Positions 26,801 to 35,530 are shown, counted from the first letter of the stretch. The stretch: DNA of 64,000 nt from Bacteroidia bacterium (GCA_025454955.1 JALONL010000007.1:67001-131000), one strand, 5' to 3'. Notes: a model not told the origin generated them from the letters alone. Made by a program: numbers and translations.

Positions 26801-27714
26801 TAGACCAAGATATAGCGCCCATCGAATTATATCATGACCTTGTCTATAGCAGAACTCGTGAGACAGTTTCAGATGATGACCTTTCACAGCTGCTTAATAA
26901 AATTGCATCAAAGGAAAATGGGCAAAGCATTGCTCTAGAGATTCTATGTATGCGTTTTTCTGATGCGAATACGGATCACAGCCAGAATCTTCTTAACGTG
27001 GCGCGAAAGATACTCTCTGAACATTCTTTCTCAAGAGACCGAGGAGTCTCAGATTATACGATGGTTGAAATTGCTAAAAAATGCTTCGATGGAGAAGATG
27101 GAGCGTCAACAGCCACCACACTGTTGCAAAATCTCCTTGTAAGTTTGAGTAATTATAGTGTCTATCATAGTGACTTTCCCCTACTCACAAATACTATTGC
27201 AGAGACTTATCCTAGAATTTTTCTAGACGTATTTTGGGGAGGCTATGACAAGAAAAAACTGAACACCCATAGAGCGTTCTCTCGAGGCTTTGACTTGGAC
27301 AAAAACCCATTAGATCAAATACCTGATGAAGAGATTATATCTTGGTGTCATGAGAATCCTGAAGAGCGTTATTCTTTTATTGTACGTGCAATTAAAGCCT
27401 TCGATGATCCTTCTGAATCCCATGAGGATGGACAATGGCGACCAATTACTTTACTCATATTCAAATATGCTCCAGATATTGATGTAATCCTAAATGCCAT
27501 TGGTGAAAATCTTAGACCGACTGCTTGGAGTGGTTCGCTAAGTCGAATTATGAAGGGAAGGCTGAAACTATTCCCTCAGCTTTTCAATCATGAAAATGCA
27601 AAAATTTCTGAGTGGGCTAAAGAAACGCATGAAAATTTGCAACGAAGGATTCCGATATTAGAAGAAGAAGAGGAAGATCTCTATCGTGAAGAGGACGAGA
27701 GATTTGAATGGTAG
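23863..27714 (+). CDS. STAND-type NTPase with N-terminal nuclease-like domain (putative defence)
   Basis: 1283 residues in three parts. Residues about 10-190: a PD-(D/E)xK-like fold (DAPDGGIDVEVK followed by AFQVKT), resembling Mrr-type restriction nucleases. Residues about 225-500: a P-loop NTPase with Walker A GLSGVGKTRL (about 248-257), Walker B TLVIDNC (about 305) and a winged-helix-like segment. Residues about 520-1283: a long helical repeat region, as in STAND sensors, ending in an acidic tail. Nuclease-STAND fusions of this shape include Avs-type phage sensors. AT-rich composition and lack of SD differ from the antirestriction block. Target and family are unverified. Confidence 0.75.
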   Translation: MNTQVLNNRFEITGDDIALLDDAALRNLIGLLCEADCRTAGLSATHVTYGGHQDAPDGGIDVEVKTPHPFPHNVAILRSHTAFQVKTQAMRPSEISDEMKPKGVLRSAIQALIKNRGAYIIISSKDSTTASSLEERLRAMKEAVSEQDTEASLHIDFYDRTRIATWVRMYPSLVLWVRDQIGRALPGWRPYCNWAKSPEGIEEEYLIDEGLRLRDDTQDQSQNPRISIQEGLDRIRQKLAMPRSVVRLVGLSGVGKTRLVQALFDARIGEGPLDQKTVFYTDISDSPHPTPQQLVEQLIAENAKGTLVIDNCPPDLHQRLAELCISPASRLSLLTVEYDVRNETLSDETNVFHLEPSSEELITRVLRKRFPHINEIDADTISKASGGNYRIGIAIANTVRKGENLAGLTDMQLFKRLFEQQQGSSDRLMLNAGVLSLVYSFDGDNTSDRSELKTLASLIEKPVLEFYKDVAELKNRDLVQSRSIWRAVLPHAIANMLAKHALECIPKDIILTTFLEQGTERLILSLSRRLGYLHDSPVAVAIVNDLLAEGGWLGDVRNLNKFGMNVFSNLAPASPEKALETIERAAKSDPTSLFLSRENDHFYEYVCMLRSIAYDKNLFKRCTNLICDFALSEKEGQNYNSIRAVLKSLFYAYLSGTHAKETERLQVIEGLLVSDNKEKQSLGIALLDITLNAQHFTAVNTFSFGGRKRDYGYYPQGEEIRRWYTIFIKAAEKLANSQSDLSSKTRQILASRFRGLWTQAHMFDELESVATHLHQIRAWNEGWMAVRKTISFAKKNMDREIIERLEKIERLLSPSDLIEKSRVYALSNRYDRALDSLDEEDASAGRPERRRQRIDQVTFELGVQVAQNTSAFETLLPELVKIHPRPTNLFTFGRGLAQGSVDKEKTWSLLKEQLSRTKENERNVQVLLGMISRAENAPPTLCNTWLDEALHDTTLKSWFPHIQFAFGFDARGLERLHQALDQDIAPIELYHDLVYSRTRETVSDDDLSQLLNKIASKENGQSIALEILCMRFSDANTDHSQNLLNVARKILSEHSFSRDRGVSDYTMVEIAKKCFDGEDGASTATTLLQNLLVSLSNYSVYHSDFPLLTNTIAETYPRIFLDVFWGGYDKKKLNTHRAFSRGFDLDKNPLDQIPDEEIISWCHENPEERYSFIVRAIKAFDDPSESHEDGQWRPITLLIFKYAPDIDVILNAIGENLRPTAWSGSLSRIMKGRLKLFPQLFNHENAKISEWAKETHENLQRRIPILEEEEEDLYREEDERFEW

Positions 27715-28039
27715 CTATACCATTTCGAATCAATCGCAAACACGACAGGTCGATTGCGAACCTAAACAATAAATATTACTCAATTGACTACCTACCAAGA
27801 GCACTCTCATGTTGCTGTGCTAGCTAGGTAGTAAAAGACCAGTTTGTTTGTATCCAAAAAATATCATCTCAGATTGCAGTTAAATAGACTCCAAATGTTT
27901 ATATTTTTTAGGGTACAGCAACAAATAACCCCAAAAACCGCGGATTAAATATCCTCAGATTTGAGGATATTTATTGATATATATATCGATTAACTGTTCT
28001 GAAGAATAACTTAGCTTAAAATCAATTATTAAATATAAT
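27715..28039. other. AT-rich intergenic region with a palindrome
   Basis: At 27947-27972 AAATATCCTCA and TGAGGATATTT form an 11-bp stem with a 4-base loop, about 70 bp before the GAF-like gene. It could be an operator for the downstream gene pair. A weaker CTACC...GGTAG repeat near 27790-27830 may end the STAND gene. No ORF is evident. Confidence 0.5.
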
Positions 28040-28810
28040 ATGCTCCCTAAATTTCTATATTGGATTGCTTTTATTCTTGCTGGTATTTCAATTGTAATAA
28101 GAATACCTGAAGTGAAAGAAAAATTTATTATTATTTTCCCGTATGAAAATGCACCGAACTGGATTGCAATAACGCTAGCATTTGTATCAATTTATGAATT
28201 TATTGTTAATAAAAAACTTCCGATCGATCAATTAAAAAGAATAAAGAGCGCTGTTTGGCCTAAACTTAATGTTCAGGCTGAAAGGATCAGTAAAGAATTA
28301 GAAAGTGTTGGTATCCATGAATGCTCTTTCAACCTAGTCAAAACTAAGTCAAAAGTGTGTTTCAGCAAAAAATTAAGTAACCTATTCATTAAAAAAAAAC
28401 GTATATTTATACAAATATGGGGAGTTAATTCATATGAGCAAAGATTTAACAAAATGAGTTTACTTTCAAACCAAGGAGTTTGTGGGATTGCCTATCAATC
28501 TGGTTCCCCTTGCATTTTTGATATTATTAATCATACAGATATAGACCATCTAAATAAAGAAATTTTTAAATACAATGACTCCCAAATAAATGACAAAGTC
28601 GATATAAAATTAGCTATTTCCGTTCCAATAATTATTTACAATAATAAGCATAACAAGCAAAGCCATGATTTAGTTGGAGTTTTGAATTTCGAATCTAAAA
28701 GAATAACAGATCAACAATTTATATCTAACCCAAAAAATCAGGCTATTATTATAAGCATAGTTAAAAAACTAGCAAAAGACTATTCATTTTTAATTGACAT
28801 GAATCACTAA
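28040..28810 (+). CDS. Membrane protein with GAF-like domain
   Basis: 256 residues. Two N-terminal hydrophobic segments (FLYWIAFILAGISIVI and APNWIAITLAFVSIYEFIV) are followed by a cytoplasmic domain whose end (LAISVPIIIYNN ... DLVGVLNFESKRIT) matches the strand pattern of GAF domains, which bind small molecules or nucleotides. Very AT-rich. It is followed 17 bp later by a coiled-coil protein, so the two form a unit downstream of the STAND gene. A sensor role is an inference. Confidence 0.65.
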   Translation: MLPKFLYWIAFILAGISIVIRIPEVKEKFIIIFPYENAPNWIAITLAFVSIYEFIVNKKLPIDQLKRIKSAVWPKLNVQAERISKELESVGIHECSFNLVKTKSKVCFSKKLSNLFIKKKRIFIQIWGVNSYEQRFNKMSLLSNQGVCGIAYQSGSPCIFDIINHTDIDHLNKEIFKYNDSQINDKVDIKLAISVPIIIYNNKHNKQSHDLVGVLNFESKRITDQQFISNPKNQAIIISIVKKLAKDYSFLIDMNH

Positions 28811-28827
28811 CGTAAAAATTAAACTTG

Positions 28828-29367
28828 ATGGCCAAATCGAAAAAGAATATAATGAAACCGAATCCTGCCGAATTGCAGCAGATGAAACGATCAATGTATG
28901 AAAAGCAACTTGAGTCAAAGGCACAAAAAACTACAGATAAAGTTATTTACATTAAGGAGAGTTTCGTGAACAAAAGCACATTTGAAACAAAAATAAAGGA
29001 TTTAGAAAACAAAAACAGCAGTCTAATTGCAGAATTAGATAATATAAAAAAAGAAAATTCCCTTTTATCTCATAACTTAGATCAACTAACGCTAAAATTT
29101 AATATTTTATTAAGTAGACAAGAAAAGTCACAGCACAAGACAGAAGAAAACAATATAATCGATCATGGCGATGTTTTAGAATATCAAGGTATCTTTATTA
29201 GCAAAGAGCGCTCAAAGGATGGCAATTATGCCATATATGACAAGGATTTAAATTCTATAGATGTAATTTCTTTTCATGATAAGCTAAAAGCTATGCAAAC
29301 TAATAGTCATGAGATTGACAAAAGTTTAGAACTTTTGAAGCAGAACTATAAACAATTCAGAAGTTAG
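28828..29367 (+). CDS. Coiled-coil protein, 179 aa
   Basis: Start ATG 28828 (MAKSKKNIMKPN). A lysine-rich N-terminus is followed by a coiled coil (residues about 45-100: IKDLENKNSSLIAELDNIKK, then SLLSHNLDQLTLKF) and a small C-terminal domain (VLEYQGIFISKERS ... DVISFHDKLKAM). It follows the GAF-like membrane protein and ends overlapping the convergent 29364 gene by 4 bp. No family is recognised. Confidence 0.6.
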   Translation: MAKSKKNIMKPNPAELQQMKRSMYEKQLESKAQKTTDKVIYIKESFVNKSTFETKIKDLENKNSSLIAELDNIKKENSLLSHNLDQLTLKFNILLSRQEKSQHKTEENNIIDHGDVLEYQGIFISKERSKDGNYAIYDKDLNSIDVISFHDKLKAMQTNSHEIDKSLELLKQNYKQFRS

Positions 29368-29759
29368 ATATTAACAAATATCTCAATCCCCACAACCATA
29401 GGCAACCCATCATCCTGCAAAGCAGCATAGCGCGGGTTTGCGGTGCGTAATGTCCGCACCTGATGAAGCATGATAGCCTCGTAGATCGGTTGCAGGTTTG
29501 CGCCAGTGATAACCACATTTTTTGTCGTGAATGTTAATGTGATTTTGCTGTCCTGCGGGTCGTAAGTGCCACCCACCAAGTAACTGTAATAATCAAAACT
29601 GCTTTTCCCGTTGCCTTGCACCAATTCAATACTACGCGGTGGTTGTTGTATTTGCGGGCTATCATAAAGTTCAAAGCACGATACATTTGCTACCGCATTG
29701 TTTTCTTGCGGGTTATTGCTGCGATTGAATGCTGCCCCTAAATCATCATTCATACTCAT
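29364..29759 (-). CDS. Hypothetical protein downstream of the relaxase, paralogue of 17101
   Basis: 131 residues; its start overlaps the relaxase stop by 14 bp, so it is the last gene of the mobilization operon. The N-terminal 45 residues are Asn/Gln-rich; the C-terminal 80 residues share a motif set with the 17101 protein (YYSYLVGGTYD, ITLTFTTKNVVITGANLQ, PIYEAIM). A second copy near the P4-type integrase suggests an element-linked role. Function is unknown. Confidence 0.65.
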   Translation of the reverse strand: MSMNDDLGAAFNRSNNPQENNAVANVSCFELYDSPQIQQPPRSIELVQGNGKSSFDYYSYLVGGTYDPQDSKITLTFTTKNVVITGANLQPIYEAIMLHQVRTLRTANPRYAALQDDGLPMVVGIEIFVNI

Positions 29760-32448
29760 AGTCGTTTCTATTGTGGTTTTTGTTTCTGCGACGGTTTTGC
29801 TCCTCCCTTTGCCGCTGCTGGATATGTTCTAAATGCCTGTTTCTTTTTTCAACCAACTCAATGGCTGATGTGCGGTCGCCGAGGTCGCTGGCGTGGGTGA
29901 GCAGTTCAGTTTTGTTGTCGGTGTAAATGCGGGCGTGGTCACGGCCACGCGAGACGGAAACGTAAAATTGTTTTGCATCCGTCGCGGGAAACGCTGCGGC
30001 GGGTTGATAGATAAACACTGCATCGACCGTCTTGCCCTGGCTGGCATGAGACGTGATGCAATAGGCGTGTTTGAGGTGGCCGTAGTCGTGCGGCAGCGTG
30101 TAATGCGTTTTGCCATCGGGCGCGGCAAGCTTGATCTGCCCTTTTTTCGTGACACCGATCACATCGAGCATTTGCCCGTTGTTCAGTCGCTTTTTATACG
30201 CATCAAAACCGTTGTGCGTCACCATCACTTTATCGCCTTTGGCCAGCGGTAGTTTTTGCGCTTCATACACAGCAAAAGATTTTGCCTGATGCAAAGGCAA
30301 TGCCTGTTCATCGCCTGCCGCGTTTTTGACGGTCACGACATTTTGCGTGATAGCTGAGACGCGCCAGCGACTGCCGCGCGGAAAGCCTTTGGCATTTTGC
30401 TCAAACTGCACAATCTGTCCTTGTTGATACTGGCGTTGATCGCTGCGTTCGGCTTCGGTCAGGTTGAGGTTGACTAATTTTTGCGCCGTAATTTCTTTTT
30501 TGCCGAGCAGCTTTGCCTCGCGTAATTGCTGGCGGATTGTTGCCGTCGCGTCCTCGCCTTGCGCATGAGTTGGTGAAATCATCAAGACCGATTTGCCGTC
30601 CTTCATCGCTGCCACATAGTCGGCCACCATTTTTGCCCGCCCGTACACGGCATCGATTTCCGTGATAAAACCCGCTGCATCCAGTTTGGCAAAACCATCC
30701 TGCACATTGCCTTTGGCGAGTGATTCAACGGCTTCCTTATAATCTTTTTTCTTCTGCCGATAGATTTTAGATACTTCCGCCGAGGTAATGCCAGCCACGG
30801 TGTTTAATATCCGCAGCGCATCGCCGCGCACCACACTCGCATGTTGCCGCGTATCGCCGCCGAGGATTAATCGCGCGTTCTGTTCGGTTGCAATTTTCAG
30901 CAGCGCGGTCATGTCTTTGGTGCCGAGCAAGCCCGCCTCATCCACCCAGAGCACTTGCCCTTTAAGTTTCTGTTGCATCGCCTGATCGGTCAGGAGTTTT
31001 GCAACGGTCTCGGCATGGGCAAAACCTTCGTCGCGCAAAACCCCACGCGCAGCTTGTGCCGTTGGCGCAACAACCGTGACGGTTTTACCCGCCGCCGCGA
31101 TATGCTTGACCGCTTCCTGCATCAGCGTTGTTTTACCAGTCCCCGCCGCGCCGCGAATAATCGACACGCGGTGCGATGTGGTGAGCACATGCACCACCGC
31201 CGCGGCCTGTTGGTCTTTGAGAACCGTTGCTGGCGACGCGGCATAGAGCGGACGCATCACGCCCATCCCCGCCCGCGCCAGAGCCACCATGTGCTGTTCT
31301 TCGGCAAGCACGGATTTCGTTGTACACATCGTGCGCCCCCGTTCTTTGAGACGCAGAATATGCGCATCACTGGCGAGTTCTGCTGCAATGTTTTTTATCG
31401 TCGCACCGCGCCGCCCCAGCGCAAAACGCATCGCCTGTGCCAGCAACCGCCGTTCATCCAACACCGAGGCGCGTTCAAACCCGTGCTTGACGGCATGAGT
31501 GATGCAATCTTTGGCCGTCACCTTCTGCATATCACGGTCGGGCGCATAGCGCACAATCGCATCGCCTTTACCCTCATCACCCAGAGCCGCGATTTGCTCG
31601 TGCCATGCTGCCCGCAGTTCATCCATACTATGGCCTTTTTGTTTTTTCGCGCGGGTGCGTGCGCCAAGTTCGCTTTTCTCCTTCGCATCGGTAATGCCTT
31701 GTTCTTTGGCAATGCGGCCGATTTCATCGGTGCGTTTGGAGAATAAGCCGATCACCTTTTGCGGTACGCCCACGACCTCGAATGATTTTTCGCTGCGCTG
31801 TATCGCATAGCCCGCCGCGATCAGTCGATCCGCCAGCAGCTTGTGAAACATCGCTTGGTAATAAGGCATATCGCGTTTAATGTCGCGGAACTGCGCTGCC
31901 TTGATACGATTTTCGTTTGCATCCCACGTCGCGTTGAACACAAAGCAATGCGCATGTAAATGCGGATCGGGCAACGCGCCTTCAACTGGCCGCGCCGTTT
32001 GGTGCACAAAATGCGCCCAGATCAGTTCTCCCGTTGCGCGATCTAACATCTTCCCCCCTTTTCGTACCCGTGTTTGACTATCGGCCTCTATCGCTTGCAT
32101 CGTCTCCTGCACACTGGCGCGAAAAGCCTGCAGGATATGATCGTCGCCCGCAAAACTGTGCAGCACCGATACCGATTTCGGCGCATGAAAGTTGATGTCA
32201 TAGCCCGTCGTGCGATCTTCACGCTGACGCGGGGTGAGGCTTGCCCCCGTGTGCGGGTGCGTGTTTTCACAAAGGGCAAAAAACGCATCCCTGCCCGCCA
32301 CCCCCGCAAGGCCAAGCCGCGCCGCCAAACGCCCTTCCTACGAACCCGCGAGTTCCTGATCGCTGACGTAGTAATCGGACTTGACCAGCGCATCCGAGAA
32401 ATAGGCTTTCGCCTGTTCGGGCGCACGGCTCTGAATCATGCGAATCAT
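29746..32448 (-). pseudogene. MobF-family relaxase-helicase (TraI/TrwC-like) with in-frame amber codon
   Basis: The frame from the ATG at 32448 encodes 36 residues with the MobF N-terminus (MIRMIQSRAPEQAKAYF ... SDYYVSDQELAGS), then TAG at 32338-32340, and continues in the same frame to 29746 (860 residues if restarted at TTG 32328). The amber replaces a Trp usually conserved after this motif. Beyond it are the metal-binding triad PDPHLHAH (about 162-167 of the restored protein) and a complete superfamily 1 helicase: GAAGTGKT (about 435), WVDEAG, GGDTRQ, SHASQGKT, VSVSRGR. The product would nick oriT and unwind DNA for transfer. The catalytic tyrosines are upstream of the stop, so without readthrough the relaxase is inactive. 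Confidence 0.88.
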
Positions 32449-32457
32449 GGCAGCAGT

Positions 32458-32580
32458 TTAACCGTTGAACATCGCCCCGTGAAAAAAATCGTCACGCGCA
32501 TCACATTGACACAGCTTCGCATCGCCACGCCGATGCTTGCCCCGCTTCGTACCCGTTTCATTAAAAAGTCCATCAGACAT
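32458..32580 (-). CDS. Possible small protein ahead of the relaxase
   Basis: A 40-residue ORF from the ATG at 32580 (MSDGLFNETGTKRGKHRRGD ...) stops 9 bp before the relaxase ATG, in operon position. AGGGA from the adjacent hairpin is close upstream. It is basic and contains CQC. Only position and composition support it. Confidence 0.35.
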   Translation of the reverse strand: MSDGLFNETGTKRGKHRRGDAKLCQCDARDDFFHGAMFNG

Positions 32581-32583
32581 CTT

Positions 32584-32602
32584 CCCTAAGCACAGCTTAG
32601 GG
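32584..32602. promoter_or_regulatory. Perfect hairpin CCCTAAGC-ACA-GCTTAGGG upstream of relaxase, oriT candidate
   Basis: An 8-bp perfect inverted repeat with a 3-base spacer lies between the membrane-protein gene and the relaxase gene. Inverted repeats close to a relaxase gene often mark oriT; it could also be a weak terminator, although no T-tract follows. Confidence 0.4.
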
Positions 32603-32615
32603 GGTGAAAGTCAGG

Positions 32616-33836
32616 TTAGGTGACGACAAAACGCTCTTTCTTTTTGCCCACATGCGGTGCGAGATTTTCAAGGATTTCTGCATCATTCGGCATCGGCGCA
32701 CGGAAGCGATAGCCATGCTGCGCCAGCGCATTTTTACGATAGCGCAGGTAGCGTTTTTCCCTGAAAAGTCTAAACAATTCATCAATCTTATCCAATGTAT
32801 AATTACGCGCCGCCACATAGGTCAGGTATGTGAAGAAGGCCAAGAAGCTGCCCGCAAAGACAAAATAATATCCCAGCCATTGACCGAATTGTATTTGCAC
32901 CCAGCCCAGAATGAGCAACATGAGAGGCTCAACAATACATTCTAACACCTGATATTCACTCAGATGCGCCCGTTCGGCGTAACTGTACATTTCGATGAGA
33001 GAAAAATTAAATTGAGGTATCGCCTTATACACCTCAACACTTTTATCGTTCTCTTGTTCTGGCTGTTTTGCCGTGTTTTGTTCAGCTAATGCCAAATGCT
33101 GTGGTGGTGCATCCTTTTTGCGCTGCATTTTTTGATTAACGTGGTAACCGAGATATTCGCACAATCTAAAAACATACAGCACGGTCTTTTTTACGCTATA
33201 CTTCGCATACAATAAATATCGGCGTGTGTATTTGGCCAGCCACCACATAAAAGACCATGAATAACCGTCAAAAAAACTTTCGCGGCTATAATCATAGCTA
33301 TCGGGGGCAAGACGTGCTTTGTATTTAGAACGATGCCAAAGAAGAAACGCAAAATAAATTCCCGTGAAAATATAAAGCGTTAAAAAGCGTTGGCGGAATT
33401 TTGCTTTTTCTTTGTTTAACTTTTGCAGCGGGGTTAAAGGCTTTTTGCGTTCCTTTGCTTGCTCCATTTCTTCTGGCTGCGGTGCAAGAGGATTCATTTG
33501 CTGCTGTTGTTCGGCATTTTCAGCATCCTCATTTAATTGTTCTATGAGTTCCTTTACAGCAGGATCAATTTCTTGTGACTCATCTTGCTCTTTTTGCTTT
33601 GTCTGTTCTTTTGTATCTGGCTCCAAAAAACCGTAAATCATTTCTTGTGGCCCGAAGACAGCCTTGGTTATTCCCCAAGCGAAAAAGTGCAATATTACCA
33701 AAGTAAACAATCCTGCACGGAAACTAAAAAACCTTTCCCCAAAGCCAAATCGTGTGAAAGGATAAAGTATCTTCTGACCTGGGCGTTGTAACCATTGACG
33801 TGTTGCACTCCCAGAGTTGTTTTTGTTCGTGCTCAT
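32616..33836 (-). CDS. Membrane protein paired with the coupling ATPase
   Basis: 406 residues with four or more hydrophobic segments (about 40-60 LFTLVILHFFAWGI; about 150-170 FLTLYIFTGIYFAFLLW; about 310-350 LMLLILGWVQIQFG and YYFVFAGSFLAFFTYLTYV) and a Gln/Glu-rich linker (about 85-135). The start overlaps the coupling-ATPase stop by 4 bp (ATGA). The coupling protein has no membrane spans of its own, so this protein may supply its anchor. No family is recognised. Confidence 0.7.
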   Translation of the reverse strand: MSTNKNNSGSATRQWLQRPGQKILYPFTRFGFGERFFSFRAGLFTLVILHFFAWGITKAVFGPQEMIYGFLEPDTKEQTKQKEQDESQEIDPAVKELIEQLNEDAENAEQQQQMNPLAPQPEEMEQAKERKKPLTPLQKLNKEKAKFRQRFLTLYIFTGIYFAFLLWHRSKYKARLAPDSYDYSRESFFDGYSWSFMWWLAKYTRRYLLYAKYSVKKTVLYVFRLCEYLGYHVNQKMQRKKDAPPQHLALAEQNTAKQPEQENDKSVEVYKAIPQFNFSLIEMYSYAERAHLSEYQVLECIVEPLMLLILGWVQIQFGQWLGYYFVFAGSFLAFFTYLTYVAARNYTLDKIDELFRLFREKRYLRYRKNALAQHGYRFRAPMPNDAEILENLAPHVGKKKERFVVT

Positions 33837-35278
33837 GGTAAAAAGTCTTGATTAAATGTGAGAAGGGTATGACTAACCTGACCGCCTAAAACATTGCCTT
33901 GGAAATGAATATAGGCTTCAACCATTTTATTATTTGCCGCACCGCCGTTTTCCAAGCGCGTAAATTGTTCAGGACGTACCAATTCATCGCGTTCAACGCT
34001 AATAGTTGTGTTCTCCGAATCGTCTCCCATGCTATCCGTAAATCCTTGTGATTTTTTCACTCTATCGGTCTTGCCAATCAATTTGGAGGCGTATTCATTG
34101 GTTTCTGTATCGGCATTGGCATGAAAAAACTTTGTCGCCAGCGTGCCAAGGAAACTTTGCGTCTTATAACGATACTTTGCCCCACCCATGTTGGCGTAGT
34201 AGTTCGGCAGATTTTGCGTCAAGTAAACAGTAGCCACCTGACTGCTCCGCGCGGTTGCCTGAAAATCGGCATCGTGCTCGTGAATAAAATTCTGTGCTTC
34301 ATCCGCCCACAAGAACACCACACGGCTATGCTCGTTATTCGCCAGCGTGCGTTCCATCGCCCGCTGCCAGATGTATTTGAACATGATTTGGCAATCGCGC
34401 CCGACTTTATCGTATTGCTTTACAGGCAGATTTAATAGAATGATTTTTCCTTTGCGGCAATCATCGGGTGTAATTGTTGAGTTCCCCGTGCAGAACAAAC
34501 TAAACACAGGCTCTCGCATGAGCCGAGACATAAAGGACAAAAAAGTAAAATCAATAATCGAACGCGTTCGGTCTGCTAATACACTATACTTACTCTCAAA
34601 AAATTCTTTAACCATCTTAACAGCACGTTGGTACTGTTCTTCTTTTTCCGCCTTTGCCATGATGGCATCTAAAGCACGGTCATAGTCATTCAATGGCTTT
34701 GCTTTGTTCAACTTGTCTAATTGCGATGTGACCTGTCCAACCTGTTTTTGCGGCAGATGCTGCGCTATATCATTCAGATCAGAAATCGTCACTCTCTCAT
34801 GCGCCAACAAACACAACTCTATCAAATGCAGCAAAACCAAATCTAAAGCATCCTCCCAGAATGGATCGTTGTTACTGCCACCTGCCTTGTCTTTTCCCGC
34901 ATTAATGACTGTTTTTAATAGCTGATGAACATTTTGCGTCACAGCAGAAGTGCTGATCGCACTCTCATATTCAAGGAAATTGAATCGCTCTTGACCACCT
35001 GGCTCAATCACGACCAAATCATCACTGCGGCCAGTAAGTTGACAATATTCCCGCCACAAATCGACTTCATCGGGCTTGACGGTCAACACCAAGCCGCCAA
35101 ATCCTGCTTTCAGGTATTTGAGTGCGAGAGTACGGCCAGAACCAGATGTTTTACCTGAACCAATACCGCCAAAGATTTGTACACCTTCGACGGCATTGCG
35201 TACCTTCCAGCTATGCTGCAATCCATCATCTTGCGGTGGCAAAGGGAAAAGTGATGTTTCTAAATATTCTCTATTCAT
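33833..35278 (-). CDS. Type IV coupling protein-like ATPase (TraD/VirD4 type)
   Basis: 481 residues. Walker A is GGIGSGKTSG (about 37-46), Walker B VVFLWADEAQNF (about 320), and the region FQATARSSQVATVYLTQN (about 340) matches the TraM-recognition/TraG C-terminal motif. Coupling ATPases of this family dock the relaxase-DNA complex onto a secretion channel. It is shorter than VirD4/TraD (usually 550-700) because the N-terminal membrane part is absent. It lies in the mobilization operon upstream of its membrane partner and the relaxase. Confidence 0.85.
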   Translation of the reverse strand: MNREYLETSLFPLPPQDDGLQHSWKVRNAVEGVQIFGGIGSGKTSGSGRTLALKYLKAGFGGLVLTVKPDEVDLWREYCQLTGRSDDLVVIEPGGQERFNFLEYESAISTSAVTQNVHQLLKTVINAGKDKAGGSNNDPFWEDALDLVLLHLIELCLLAHERVTISDLNDIAQHLPQKQVGQVTSQLDKLNKAKPLNDYDRALDAIMAKAEKEEQYQRAVKMVKEFFESKYSVLADRTRSIIDFTFLSFMSRLMREPVFSLFCTGNSTITPDDCRKGKIILLNLPVKQYDKVGRDCQIMFKYIWQRAMERTLANNEHSRVVFLWADEAQNFIHEHDADFQATARSSQVATVYLTQNLPNYYANMGGAKYRYKTQSFLGTLATKFFHANADTETNEYASKLIGKTDRVKKSQGFTDSMGDDSENTTISVERDELVRPEQFTRLENGGAANNKMVEAYIHFQGNVLGGQVSHTLLTFNQDFLP

Positions 35279-35290
35279 TGGGCTAATAAT

Positions 35291-35530
35291 TTAATCACGT
35301 TCAATTTCTAAACCACGGTCACGATCTTCAATGATATTGTCGTGCTCCTTTATTTTGTTTTGTTCAATGATGTATTCTTCACGCCCATCCTTCATGCCTT
35401 CGATACGCGGGGAAGTGCTTTCGATCTCTGCAAGTTGCGCTGATAATTCTGGTGCGTGTTTGGCAAGCAAATAGCCATCATTAAAGCCGCGCTTATACAG
35501 CACAGCAGTTTCAGTTTCAGAATGTGTCAC
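35291..35530 (-). CDS. Small acidic hypothetical protein
   Basis: 79 residues with RGFNDGYLLAKHAPELSAQL and a charged C-terminus. Its start overlaps the HTH gene end by 14 bp and its stop is 12 bp from the coupling ATPase, so it belongs to the mobilization operon. Function is unknown. Confidence 0.6.
   Translation of the reverse strand: MTHSETETAVLYKRGFNDGYLLAKHAPELSAQLAEIESTSPRIEGMKDGREEYIIEQNKIKEHDNIIEDRDRGLEIERD

Noticed and set aside
30955..31746. 263-codon plus-strand open frame
   Set aside because: Antisense to the relaxase helicase region with clear motifs on the other strand; translation looks random and Arg/His-rich.
29746..32448. Genome-wide stop-codon reassignment to explain the amber codon
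   Set aside because: Other genes, for example the T9SS gene ending at 10662, use TAG as a normal terminator, so reassignment is unlikely; local suppression or mutation fits better.
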